This document shows, in pieces, positions 1 through 9,545 of a stretch of DNA of 64,000 nucleotides. Under the pieces are notes generated by a model. It saw only the letters and a list, made by a program, of their open reading frames with translations, had not been told where the DNA came from and did no database searches. Position 1 is the stretch's first letter. Each line of letters begins with the position of its first letter. The stretch comes from Luidia sarsii. Taxonomy: Eukaryota; Echinodermata; Asteroidea; Paxillosida; Luidiidae. The stretch is taken from the NCBI GenBank assembly GCA_949987565.1, contig OX465111.1:12200716-12264715 (forward strand), given 5' to 3'. The position numbers and the translations under genes are program-made.

Positions 1-19
1 ACTACGGCAAGCCCAGGCG
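1..19 (+). CDS. Membrane protein gene, partial exon at window edge
   Basis: Codons read TTASPG and the last base (19) joins AG of the next exon to make Glu. A consensus GTGAGT donor starts at 20. The exon is cut by the window start. Confidence 0.6.
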
Positions 20-2108
20 GTGAGTGCAACTTGTAATGCTGGCATTCATTAGAACAGCTGCAATTAACAGCTCAGATTTTGCACCTGGATAAAGGGGGAA
101 GCTATCTTTAATGCATCAATGGAGATACTTAACACCAATCAGTGTGTGAAAGCTTGGCATGAGGCTATGAGGAGAAAACTGGCTTGATGTTGTCCGTGCA
201 GTTTCATTCAGCGTATTTGACCATTTACCTGTGCTGACTGTTGCCATATATCATGTTACTTTCCTGCAGAGGGTTTGTCGTCTCTGGCCATTGTCCTCAT
301 CATTGTCGGATGCATTCTGGCGGTCATCATCGTTGTGGGCATTTGCATGTGCTTCTTCTTCATGTCCCAGCGCCAGTACCAGAGTGGTCTGGCCTACAGG
401 CAGCCCGGCTGGGTGGCCGACGTGCCCAGGCACAACTACGGCTACAACGGCAAGGCGTACCCGGACGCCGGAGAGGAGACGATGAGGATGGACCGTCTGC
501 AGCACGTCATCAGGAACTCCCCCTACGTCCAGCAGGTAGGCAGCCCTTCCTCTGAGCGCCGTCAGGCTGGCATCCGGGAAGCATCCGGGCATTCAATGGA
601 TTATGGCTCCAAGAAAGAGATGCCTGACACGGTGTCACCGTATAAACCTCCCACATTGTGCTTCCACCGTGCAAACCCTCTTGTCTAATCCTGGGGGTAC
701 TATTACCGTAATCCAGGATGTACCATTACTAACCTCTGCACATGGAAGGATATTGAATTATGCATTCATTTATCATGCTAAGGACAAGTCGTGAGCAAAG
801 TTAGAGACAATGGGGGTATCTTGTGGTTCCATTAAAGGTGCATTTCATGATAACAGTAACCAGCACCATCATCAGCTCCTCCTTCACCTCCTCCTCCTCC
901 ACCTCCTCCACCACCTATTCCTCCTCTTCCTCTTCCTCCACATCGTCCTCTTCCTCCATCACCTTTTTCTTTCTCCTCCTCCACCCTTCCTCTTCCTCCA
1001 CCTCCACCTATCTTCCATCTCCTCCTCCACCTCCTCCACCTTCTCCTCTTCCTCCACATCCTCCTCTTCCTCCATCACCTTTTTCTTCCTCCTCCTCCAC
1101 CCTTCCTCTTCCTCCACCTCCACCTATCTTCCATCTCCTCCTCCACCTCCTCCACCTTCTCCTCCTCCTCCACCTCCTCCACCTCCTCCACCTTCTCCTC
1201 CTCCTCCTCTTCCTCCTCCTCCACCTCCTCCGGATCCTTCTCCTCCACACCCTCCATTCTTCCTCCACCCCCTTGTGAATCAGAAGTCATGTCTCTCCAG
1301 TCCTGTCCATTTACTGCTTCCTGAAGAAAAAACTTGCGGCGCTGCCTATTGGATCGTCAGTTGCCCAGTTATTGAGGCTGTGAAGGTACGTGGGACGTTG
1401 ACAATAGAGTCAGCACTGATGTTTCCTTACGCTCGTCTTCTCGTTGCAACTTACAGGAGGTGATGGGACAAAGGGAATTTGTCCGACCTTATATGGTGAC
1501 AGGAGAGGAGGAGGCTATGTTCTACAACCAATACCCCCAGGTAAGTGATGGTACACAGTCACCACTAGTCGGTGTGTTTGGACCACAGTGTGGTAGACAC
1601 GGGGACGGCACGCCCGCCATTATGTGGGGCAGGGCTGGCGAGCCTGACGTAACAAGCTATCTGGTAAAAGCAAGATGGGTCTCCGAGTGCGCTTCAGAGC
1701 CCAAGTCATGGCGCTCGTATCCGAGTCATGAGTCACAAAGGTCAAGTCTCAAGTCTGAGTGCTGAGTCGCCTTTAAATCTAATGCTGTATTGGGAACTTG
1801 TTTCGAAATGTTTGACAGTCGCTCGCACACTACATTGTATGTAGATTTTAAAAAGTCAAGTAAATCTGCCTGCCTCCCTCTGTCTCCCTTCCCTGCCTGC
1901 CTCCCACTCGCTCCCTCTGCCTCGTTCACGGATGGTTGAGTTCGGGCACACTCGACAACATGGAAAATTGTCCGCGCTCTGCACGTACCGGTACATGCTG
2001 TTTCCTTAAATTCCCCCAAAGATTGACCCGAGTCTCTTCCTCTCCTCTCCCCAGGATGAGCCTCAACGTCCCGCTGGCCGTGTGGTCTACAACCCTGCTG
2101 TCTACTAA
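1..2108 (+). CDS. 3' part of a single-pass membrane protein gene, four exons, unrecognised family
   Basis: Exons 1-19, 270-535, 1457-1540 and 2055-2108 join in frame and end at TAA 2106-2108; the 5' part lies outside the window. Donors are GTGAGT (20), GTAGGC (536) and GTAAGT (1541); acceptors are TTCCTGCAG, CAACTTACAG and CTCTCCCCAG. About 140 residues are visible: a short stalk, one hydrophobic segment of about 25 residues starting LAIVLIIVGCILAV and closing in a Cys/Phe-rich CMCFFFM, then a cytoplasmic tail rich in Tyr, Gln, Arg and Pro ending VVYNPAVY. Tail tyrosines in short acidic or proline contexts could be phosphorylation or sorting sites (inference). The layout recalls small Cys/Tyr-rich or Shisa-like type I proteins, but the diagnostic extracellular cysteines would be upstream, so no family is assigned. 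The exon chain itself is well supported by phase agreement. Confidence 0.75.
270..535 (+). CDS. Membrane protein gene, transmembrane exon
   Basis: The acceptor TTCCTGCAG ends at 269 and the donor GTAGGC starts at 536. The exon codes for the hydrophobic membrane segment followed by the tail, with motifs YRQPGW and YGYNGKAYPD, and ends phase 0 after SPYVQQ. Confidence 0.75.
871..1274. repeat. Pyrimidine-rich (CTC/CCT/CCA) array in an intron
   Basis: About 400 bases almost purely C and T on the plus strand, built from TCC, CCT and CCACCT triplets, with a partly duplicated block (about 949-1018 and 1069-1134). It sits in the intron between the exons ending 535 and starting 1457, 180 bases before the acceptor. 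Such a purine/pyrimidine strand bias can form triplex DNA (general knowledge). Open frames here on both strands are low-complexity products of the triplets. Confidence 0.9.
1457..1540 (+). CDS. Membrane protein gene, cytoplasmic tail exon
   Basis: 28 codons between ACTTACAG and GTAAGT, phase 0 at both ends, reading EVMGQREFV ... MFYNQYPQ. It lies just after the pyrimidine-rich array of the preceding intron. Confidence 0.72.
2055..2108 (+). CDS. Membrane protein gene, last coding exon
   Basis: The acceptor CTCTCCCCAG ends at 2054. The frame reads DEPQRPAGRVVYNPAVY and stops at TAA 2106-2108. No clear AATAAA is seen in the next few hundred bases. Confidence 0.7.
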   Translation, partial: DEPQRPAGRVVYNPAVY

Positions 2109-2517
2109 ACCACGGCAACGGCCAACCCCACCCCCTTCCCATGATCACTAAGTGCTGCTACATTTTTTCCAGTCTTATTTTTTTCAAAACATTTTTATGG
2201 GGGAGGGAGGATGGAAAGCTGATGATGACTGCAACTTCTCCAAAGGAAGGAGAATCTGATTCTCAAAGAACTCCAATTGACGACCTGGTTTTGAGTGTTG
2301 TATATTTGTTTACTATCACGCTGAGGTATTCTGAGCGGTATTTGTCAGGTTAGATTGATCGGGTTGTATTTGCTCGTCCACTCCTTGTTGGTACGCCATC
2401 TTTTCAATGGATACGTTAGGTAAATGGATTCTGCGTCTAATGGGTTAGTGTTATATCGAGTGAGGTCTCTCTGTGTCGTCTAGAACCATTAGCTTTATTA
2501 TTGGCCTTTACGATGTG

Positions 2518-2549
2518 AAAAAAAAGAAGAAGAAGAAGAAGAAGAAAGG
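2518..2549. repeat. (GAA)n microsatellite
   Basis: A run of A followed by about eight AAG/GAA triplets, 0.4 kb downstream of the membrane protein stop codon. Confidence 0.9.
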
Positions 2550-3164
2550 AAACAGATGAGGGAATATCCGGCCAATCCTCTGATATGACCGACACTGGTC
2601 ACAAGCACCAGCTAGGAACACGTTCTTGGCCGACTGGTCGATTGCGGTGGTCATCCAACATCCCTGGTGGAAAAAAAAAGCAAACCTAAAGGTTCTTTTC
2701 AGAACCACACCTACTCACAAAAGAGAATTTACATGGTGTCACCTGCAACCCTATTTAGTGTTGGTCGCACGATTTCATCGGCACTCATCTTCTTGCCAGA
2801 ACCTTTCCCAGCGAGGTCAGGTTCCTTGGCCAGCACCGGTGCAATTGTAGGGACTTGTGGCTGTAACAGGGAAGATACCAAGCAGCACGTGGATGCCACA
2901 TGGATGTAATGAAAAGAGGAAATTAGCACATATCAATTGTGGACAAAGGAGTACATATACGTGGCGATCAAACATCCAGTGCAGTGACTGCGCACAACAG
3001 TCGTCCGGAACTCAGATCCTTTCCCAACCCCCCCCCCCAAAAAAAAATGACCTTAGACTTCGGCTCCGGCTTCTTCTTCTTCATTATCCAAAAGCTGAAA
3101 AACCACGCGCCACGACATCGCATGACGGCACAAGTAGGCCTAATGTAATTGACTACGGCCTGTC

Positions 3165-3340
3165 CATGCTATTTGACAGAGTAGAGTTGTTGCACCTGCG
3201 GCCATCTTGGGGGCCTATAGTCTTTGTTCCTCCTGGCTAGGCAAGAGTGCACTCTTTGTACCTGCATTGTCGATGAATTTGAATAACACTAGAAGGGCCC
3301 CAAGATGGCCGCCGGAGAAAGAACTCTACAGGTAACGCCG
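3165..3340. repeat. Short foldback with CAAGATGGCCGC in both arms
   Basis: The left arm (about 3175-3220), read in reverse complement, gives GGCCCCCAAGATGGCCGC followed by AACTCTAC. The right arm (about 3295-3332) gives GGCCCCAAGATGGCCGCC followed by AACTCTAC. They form an inverted repeat of roughly 35 bases around a spacer of about 75 bases. The core AAGATGGCCGC resembles a YY1-type site. A reading of the right arm as a first exon (ATG 3305, donor GTAACG at 3332) is possible but is more simply explained by the foldback. Confidence 0.5.
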
Positions 3341-3706
3341 AGATATTAGAGACCGTTCGGTTTCTCATCTGCTCTGTCACCAATGCGATTCGTTTCACTT
3401 TCCGTGTCATAATAAATAATATGTATCCAGTTACATAGTTCTAGGTATACTCAGATCTATGCCAACAGTACTGTATTCCTAATTAATGAACAGCTAGCAT
3501 TGGAAGTGATAGCACGAATGCTGAGAGTTGTTGAGATGGGGGCATCATAGCTGCCAACCAGTATTTTGTAGCAATCATTCCTCTTGTTTGGTTAAAAAAT
3601 GTATCACTTTTTATATGCTCTTGACAACAGATTCCGATTTTTTTTAGCAGAAGTATTAATAATTCATTACAAACAGTATGATAGCTTGGAAATTATGGGG
3701 AACACA

Positions 3707-3708
<2 letters not shown>

Positions 3709-3777
<69 letters not shown>

Positions 3778-3781
3778 TCTT
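3709..3781. repeat. (CT)n microsatellite
   Basis: About 36 CT dinucleotides with one interruption (CTAT near 3762). Confidence 0.95.
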
Positions 3782-3959
3782 ATCGTCATATCAAGTATAC
3801 AGGTAGCCTCTAGGTTGACCCTTGACCCTACTGCCCTACTGCCCTATTTTTTCCAAGCATGCAATCGGGCACACCACTGAGCATGCAGCACTCGAGCATG
3901 GTTGAAATTGTCTGTATCATGATCAGCTTCACGTTTTGATGTCTATTTCTTTCTTTTTT

Positions 3960-4205
3960 TCAAACAAACAAAGAAAAGTCAAACAAACAAAGGAAAATCT
4001 GACTGGGAACTTGGGAATAAATTGAAAAAAATTTGGCAAGGACAGCTTTTGCTGGACCGGGATTTGAACACAAGACCTCTGGATTAACGTACCAGTGCTA
4101 TTCCATCTGAGCTATCCAGCCCTTTCATAATTGGTGGCCTTCCCTAATTGCCAAGTAGTCTTTGCCGGGGTTGGGGCGCCAGTCTAAGACATTTAACCAA
4201 GCAAT
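3960..4205 (-). mobile_element. tRNA-derived SINE, most intact copy
   Basis: Read on the minus strand, a block ending in a GACTGGCGCC / GGCAAAGACTACTTGG sequence precedes a tRNA-like head (4121 down to 4050), then a tail containing CAGTCAGATTTTCC and GTTTGTTTGAC. The block before the head is shared with the copies at 24937 and 27351, and the tail with fragments near 44960 and 53600. Conserved sequence on both sides of a Pol III promoter is what a SINE family shows. Ends and target duplications were not resolved. Confidence 0.65.
4050..4121 (-). tRNA. tRNA-like SINE head (probable pseudo-tRNA)
   Basis: The minus strand folds as a cloverleaf: acceptor GGCTGGA with TCCAGCA (6 of 7 pairs), box A TAGCTCAGATGG, anticodon stem CTGGT/TCCAG (4 of 5 pairs) and box B GTTCAAATCCC. 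The loop reads ACGTTAA, so base 33 is C instead of the near-invariant U, and the T stem is weak. That and the flanking repeat sequence argue for a SINE promoter rather than a working tRNA. Confidence 0.55.
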
Positions 4206-5050
4206 TCAGCCACTAACTGTCCTATATCTCCAAGGATCAGCACACCCCTGCTTCCATTCAGATGCAAACAACCAATTGTTGTAAACCTGGCTACTGCAGC
4301 TCGGAGACATATTTTTTTTTAATCATTTCATTTGCCTCTCTTTTTAATCTTCGGTTGTTATACTATTTATTCACGTAGGCTATTAAGATCGTTTCCTCCA
4401 CTATTTTTTTCATTCAAGCGGTCGGAGATTCGTTTCATTGATTATTATTATTTATTTATTATTTCTCAGGACAAGAACAAATAGCCCAATACTGTATACA
4501 AACTGAAATAGATGAAAATCGACAAAAGTGACAAAACCAAAAACCAAAAAGTTCATCCACTGAAGAATTGCCACAACATGTGAACTCAATCACAATCGAG
4601 TCTCTCTCATTCCCTCATCTCCTCTCTCATTCGATTATTCTTCATTTCTATAAGCGTGTTTTAAGTCAAGCCTTATGAAAATATAGTATTACTATCGGTG
4701 TATTTATCTCCTAATCTAATACAAATTGTATATCCTTTTCACCTTTTTTTTAGCAAGAAGGTACCCATATTTTTTTTATTGTAGATATGTTCTAATAACG
4801 AATTTAATTTGATTTTAATTTGGTGTTGGTTTTAATAAATAAAGTGCGGCAACAAAAATTAATCATTTATATGAGTTGATACCCAGTGGTTCATTTTGAT
4901 TGTCTTTAGAGAGGTTACTCAGCGTTATTTCGCTATCGATCCCAAGTTCCCAGTCACCAAAAGAGTGTTCTTTGCAGGGTTAACTGCCCGTTCAAATTGT
5001 TTTTTGACTATTATCAATTTGGTCGTCAAATTGTCAGGTTTTTCGTCTGG

Positions 5051-5928
5051 TGTCCATCCAACTGTCTGTCCATCCATCTGTCAATCCATCCATTTGTCTG
5101 TCCATCCATCTGTCTGTCCATCCATCTGTCTGTCCATCCATCTCTCCATTCATCTGTCTGTCCATCCATCTGTCCATTCATCTGTCTGTCCACCCATTTG
5201 TCTATCCATCTGTATATCCATCTGTCTGTCTATCCATCCATCTGTCTGTCCATCCATCTCTCTATCCATCCGTCTGTCTATCCATCTGTCTGTCAATCCA
5301 TCTGTCTGTCCACCCATTTGTCTATCCATCTGTATATCCATCTGTCTGTCAATGCATCTGTCCGTACATCCGTCTGTCCATCTATCTCTCTATCCATCCA
5401 TCTGTCTGTCTGTCCATCCATCTGTCTGTCCATCCATCTGTCTGTCCTCCCATCTGTCTGTCTAGCCATCAATCTGTCTATCAATCTGTCTGTCCATCCA
5501 TCTGTTTGTCCATCCATCTGTCTATCCATCCATCTGTCTGTCCATCCATCTGTCCATCCATCTGTCTGTCCATTCATCTGTCTGTCCACCCATTTGTCTA
5601 TCCATGTGTCTATCTATCTGTCCATCTGTCTATCAATCTATCTGTCCATCCATCTGTCCGTCCGTCCATCTGTCTGTCCATCTGTCTATCCATCCATCTG
5701 TCTATCCATCCATCTGTCTATCCATCCATCTGTCTGTCCGTCCATCTGTCTGTCTATCCATTCATCTGTCTGTCCATCTGTCTATCAATCTATCTGTCCA
5801 TCCATCTGTCCGTCCGTCCATCTGTCTGTCCATCTGTCTATCCATCCATCTGTCTATCCATCCATCTGTCTATCCATCCATCTGTCTGTCCGTCCATCCA
5901 TCTGTCTATCCATTCACCTGTCTATACG
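5051..5928. repeat. CTGT/CCAT tandem array
   Basis: About 880 bases of CTGTCTGTCCATCCAT-type units with local variants (CTAT, CCGT, CATT). Larger blocks repeat, for instance around 5160-5230 and 5285-5345, and around 5610-5700 and 5770-5850. All three forward frames stay open because the 4-bp unit seldom makes stops; these Ser/Ile/Cys/Pro frames are not genes. The array runs directly into the first tRNA-like unit at about 5924. Confidence 0.95.
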
Positions 5929-6745
5929 TGCCCTAACTGCATGTCCCAGGGTCTGTAACCTCAAGATTCCAGGTTCGATCCCCTGGAGATGTCAAAGTAA
6001 TTTTTATTCTTCAAATTACCAATTACAAACTCAAGCTATAAGTATCTCAAATTTAAAGAAACAAATCAACTGGTGTACGTGGCCTAACGGCATGTCCCAT
6101 GGTCTGTAACCTCAAGGTTCCAGGTTCGATCCCTGGAGATGTCAGAGTATTTTTTCTTCTTTAAATTACTAATTAAAAACCCAAGCTATAAGTATCTAAA
6201 ATTTGAAGAAAAAAAATAACTGGTGTACGTGGCCTAACGACATGTCCCAGGGGCTGTAACCTAAAGGTTCCAGGTTCGATCCCTGGAGATGTAAGAGTAA
6301 TTTTTCTTCTTTAAATTACTAAGTAAAAACCAAAGCTATAAGTATCTAAAATTTGAAGAAAAAAGTCAACTGGTGTACGTGGCCTAACGGCATGTCCCAG
6401 GGTCTGTAACCTGAAGGTTCCAGGTTCGATCCCTGGAGATGTGAGAGTAATTTTTCTTCTTTAAATTACTAAGTACAAACCCAAGTATAAGTATCTAAAA
6501 TTTGAAGAAAAAAGTCAACTGGTTTACGTGGCCTAACGGGATGTTCCAGGGTCTGTAACCTCAAGGTTCCAGGTTCGATCCCCAGGAGATGTGAGAGTAA
6601 TTTTTCTTCTTTAAATTATTAAGTAAAAACCCAAGCTATAAGTATCTAAAATTTGAAGAAAAAAATCAACTGGTGTACGTGGCCTAACGGTATGTCCCAG
6701 GGTCTGTAACCTAAAGGTTCCAGGTTCGATCCCCAGGAGGTGTAA
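5924..6745 (+). repeat. Six tandem 150-bp units, each with a tRNA-like sequence
   Basis: The tRNA-like parts start at about 5924, 6075, 6225, 6375, 6524 and 6675, a spacing of 149-151 bases. Each has a box A-like TGGCCTAACGG and a perfect T arm CCAGG-TTCGATC-CCTGG (box B), followed by AGATGT and an AT-rich spacer with TTCTTTAAATTACTAA and CTATAAGTATCTAAAATTTGAAGAAAA. The box A resembles tRNA-Arg (TGGCCTAATGG). The acceptor and D stems do not pair properly and the loop TCTGTAA has C at position 33, so these look like tRNA-derived promoters rather than functional tRNAs. The T-rich runs after each unit could act as Pol III terminators. Confidence 0.8.
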
Positions 6746-6823
6746 CTGGTTCTTGTTTTTTAATTGAATTAGGGTAACCGAAGGTTTAAATATATAATAA
6801 AATTAGGGGAGGGTGGGTGTGAC

Positions 6824-6896
6824 TCATGAGACTAGTGGTTCAGCGTCTCGACTGGGAACCCCCAAGACCGAGGGTTCGATCCCCGGTGGATGAAGG
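6824..6896 (+). tRNA. Second, different tRNA-like sequence (pseudo)
   Basis: TAGTGGTTCAGCG (box A-like) and GAGGGTTCGATCCCC (box B) are spaced as in a tRNA. The loop CTGGGAA would give a GGG anticodon with a proper U33, but the anticodon stem does not pair and the acceptor ends do not match. It stands between the 150-bp array and the 10-bp satellite, so it probably belongs to the same repeat complex. Confidence 0.4.
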
Positions 6897-6913
6897 TACT
6901 TTTACGCTTTTTA

Positions 6914-7324
6914 AATTCGCAGAAATTCGCAGAAATTCGCAGTACTTCGCAGTAATTCGCAGTACTTCGCAGTAATTCGCAGTACTTCGCAGTACTTCGC
7001 AGTACTTCGCAGTACTTCGCAGTACTTCGCAGTACTTCGCAGTACTTCGCAGTACTTCGCAGTACTTCGCAGTACTTCGCAGTACTTCGCAGTACTTCGC
7101 AGTACTTCGCAGTACTTCGCAGTACTTCGCAGTACTTCGCAGTACTTCGCAGTACTTCGCAGTACTTCGCAGTACTTCGCAGTACTTCGCAGTACTTCGC
7201 AGTACTTCGCAGTACTTCGCAGTACTTCGCAGTACTTCGCAGTACTTCGCAGTACTTCGCAGTACTTCGCAGTAATTCGCAGTAATTCGCAGTAATTCGC
7301 AGTAATTCGCAGTAATTCGCAGTA
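6914..7324. repeat. AGTACTTCGC 10-bp satellite, about 41 copies
   Basis: Perfect 10-bp units fill the centre, while AGTAATTCGC and AGAAATTCGC variants lie at both edges. A uniform core with variant edges is typical of arrays kept alike by unequal exchange. The long minus-strand frames (repeating YCEVLRSTAK) arise because the unit has no stop in those frames. Confidence 0.95.
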
Positions 7325-7361
7325 GTCTCTAATTTCATGGGTTTTTTCAAGAAAAATAGGG

Positions 7362-7461
7362 TTTTCTTTTTTAACTTTAAATGTTGTGTACACACTAAAA
7401 CCTATCCACCCAAGGCCAAGAACTCTATTTAGATCCTTCAGGGACATGTTTTGGTGCAATT
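7362..7461 (+). repeat. Direct repeat, copy 1 of 2
   Basis: About 100 bases from GTTTTCTTTTTTAAC to TTTTGGTGCAATT, nearly identical to 7504-7602 (a few substitutions such as CCTATCC/GCAATCC and GGCCAAG/GGCTAAG). It directly follows the 10-bp satellite, and an isolated TTCGCAG at its end hints at the satellite edge. Confidence 0.85.
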
Positions 7462-7503
7462 CGCAGAACACTCTAAAAACAATTTAGTTTACAACAAATG
7501 TGG

Positions 7504-7602
7504 TTTTCTTTTTTAACTTTAAATGTTGTGTACACACTAAAAGCAATCCACCCAAGGCTAAGAACTCTATTTAGATTCTTCAGGGACATGTTTTGGTGCA
7601 AT
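7504..7602 (+). repeat. Direct repeat, copy 2 of 2
   Basis: Second copy of the 100-base block at 7362, offset 142 bases. The satellite motif is absent at its right end, which continues TATAAACAAAC. Confidence 0.85.
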
Positions 7603-8904
7603 TATAAACAAACATGAGCAATGTGTTTTCCTGAGTTATTAGGGCAACGAGAACATTGGGGGATTTATGTATCTGTATGTCTGATAAACTACAAATGTTC
7701 ATTGTTCGAAACAAATCTTAGTTCATTAACGGTCTGGAAAGTCAAAACGACGCAAGAAAATGAACGACACAGGAAACAAGTCAAATGTGCTGTACAGAGA
7801 AACATTCTTAATTCATGCTTATCATCCAGTCCACTGAGCATCTACAAAATGTCATTCAAATTAACACAAAACAAGAATACAGCATAGTTGAATCAGTCAA
7901 ACATAAACAAGTATTACTGAACCAGTGCCTTTTCTGTTTTCATATTCTGTACTTACAATCAACCTTGACAGATTTCGTTTCGACATCATCCTTAAATCAT
8001 TGTTAAAGAACTCGAGCTGTTCAAAGTCACACCTTCTCAAACATTACGAAGTGATTAAGCTTATACTTCTTATCAGTCAAAGGAAACTGATTAACACACA
8101 TCGCATTCACAATATTCATACGGCTCTTCATCGAAAAAAGAGTGTGCAGAAGCAGTGACAAAAGGACTTTTACAAATCAAAATTAATATTTCAACACTGA
8201 ACAATACTTTTCTGACAAGGATACTCCTTTCCAAACATTGTGTACAAAACATGATTTGAAATTAGGGAACGATGGCTTCTTAATTCCAAAGAGGAACTCA
8301 TTCTTTGAATTGTGATAAGAAATCGCACGGAAAGACATTCCAACTCAATCACACATTAAAACTAAATTTTCTTTTCATTTTCATCTAACATTTTCAACCA
8401 AAGCCTTAACTGCAGTGAATAGACAAGGACAAATATAGTGGCAAGTTTTGTCTACAAACCCAACCGTGAGTGTTCGTGTATTAATTTCCCATGATTTTTC
8501 AAACGGCTGACTTAATGTACTGAGACCAAAGATATGCCGATTTCATTCATGGACAGGCTCTGACGATTCGATCAAAACAGGACCATCATTAAAAATCACT
8601 ACACATTTGAAATAATAATATGAAATAACGATGACAACATATCCACATCGGAGATCACTCATTGTTATGGCAATATAGGCGGACATGGGTCAGTTCTTTT
8701 GTATGACAAAGGACAGGCTGTCCATGTGGAGATAAAAGAGGATGTCCATGGTGTCCATGGCGAAGCAATGTTCACCGCGGTGCCTGGGACAAGCTATCGA
8801 GGGTGAGTGGTGAGACAGGGGAGGCGTCTGTGATGCAAGGCCAGCACCAGGGCCTCCCTGTCTGAAGAGACGCAGCGGCTGTCCCATGGTCATGGCCTGG
8901 GACA
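7603..8904. other. Intergenic stretch without a recognisable gene
   Basis: AT-rich single-copy-looking DNA. Short open frames are present (7621-7887, 7925-8158) but none shows splice signals, a domain or a codon pattern. The last 200 bases already contain scattered CTGTCCATG pieces of the following minisatellite. Confidence 0.5.
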
Positions 8905-9545
8905 CTGGCTGTCAACGTTGACACAGAGGCTGTCCATGGTGTGACACAGAGGCTGTCCATGATGAGAGACACAGGCTGTCCCGTGGTGAGAGACACAGTG
9001 GCTGTCAATGGTGAGAAACAAAGCTTGTCCATGGTGAGAGACAGAGCGTGTCATGGTGAGACAGCTTGTCCACGGTGAGATACAGAAGTTTTCCATGGTG
9101 AGAGATAGAAGCTGACCATGGTGACACAGAGCTTGTCCACGGTGAGATACAGAGGCTGTCCATGGTGAGAGACAGAGGCTGTCATCGGTGAGACACAGCG
9201 GCTGTCCATGGTGAGAGACGCAGAGGATGTCCATGGTGAGAGACGCAGAGGCTGTCCATGCTGAGAGACATAGGCTGTCCATGGTGAGACACAGAGCTTG
9301 TCCACGGTGAGACGCAGAGGATGTCCATGGTGAGAGACACAGAGGCTGTCCATGGCGAGAGACGCAGAGGCTGTCCATGCTGAGAGACATAGGGTGTCCA
9401 TGGTTAGACACAGAGCTTGTCCACCGTGAGAGACGTAGAGGCTGTCCATGGTGAGAGACGCAGAGGCTGTCCATGGTGAGAGACATAGGCTGTCCATGGT
9501 GGGAGACATAGGCTGTCCATGGTGGGAGACATAGCTAGCTGTCCT
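8905..9545. repeat. 25-bp GGCTGTCCATGGTGAGAGACACAGA minisatellite
   Basis: About 25 diverged copies with changes such as GATGTCCATG, CTTGTCCACGG and ACAGA/GCAGA. Minus-strand frames (MDSLCVSHHGQPL-like) are repeat products. The unit contains CCATGG and a GTGAGA donor-like motif in every copy, which would confuse gene finders. Confidence 0.9.

Noticed and set aside
810..1463. 217-codon frame rich in Ser, Leu, Pro
   Set aside because: A reading of the intronic pyrimidine tract between two supported exons of the membrane protein gene.
4896..6109. Overlapping plus-strand frames of 189, 302 and 370 codons rich in Ser, Ile, Pro and Cys
   Set aside because: They are the three readings of the CTGT/CCAT array, running on into the tRNA-like array.
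5924..6896. Functional tRNA genes
   Set aside because: Box A and box B are present but the acceptor, D or anticodon stems do not pair and most copies lack U33, so they were called tRNA-like repeats.
5051..7324. CRISPR array
   Set aside because: Repeats here are contiguous satellites or 150-bp units without unique spacers of even length, and the sequence is clearly a eukaryotic nuclear genome.
6832..7471. Minus-strand frames of about 187 codons repeating YCEVLRSTAK
   Set aside because: A stop-free reading of the 10-bp AGTACTTCGC satellite.
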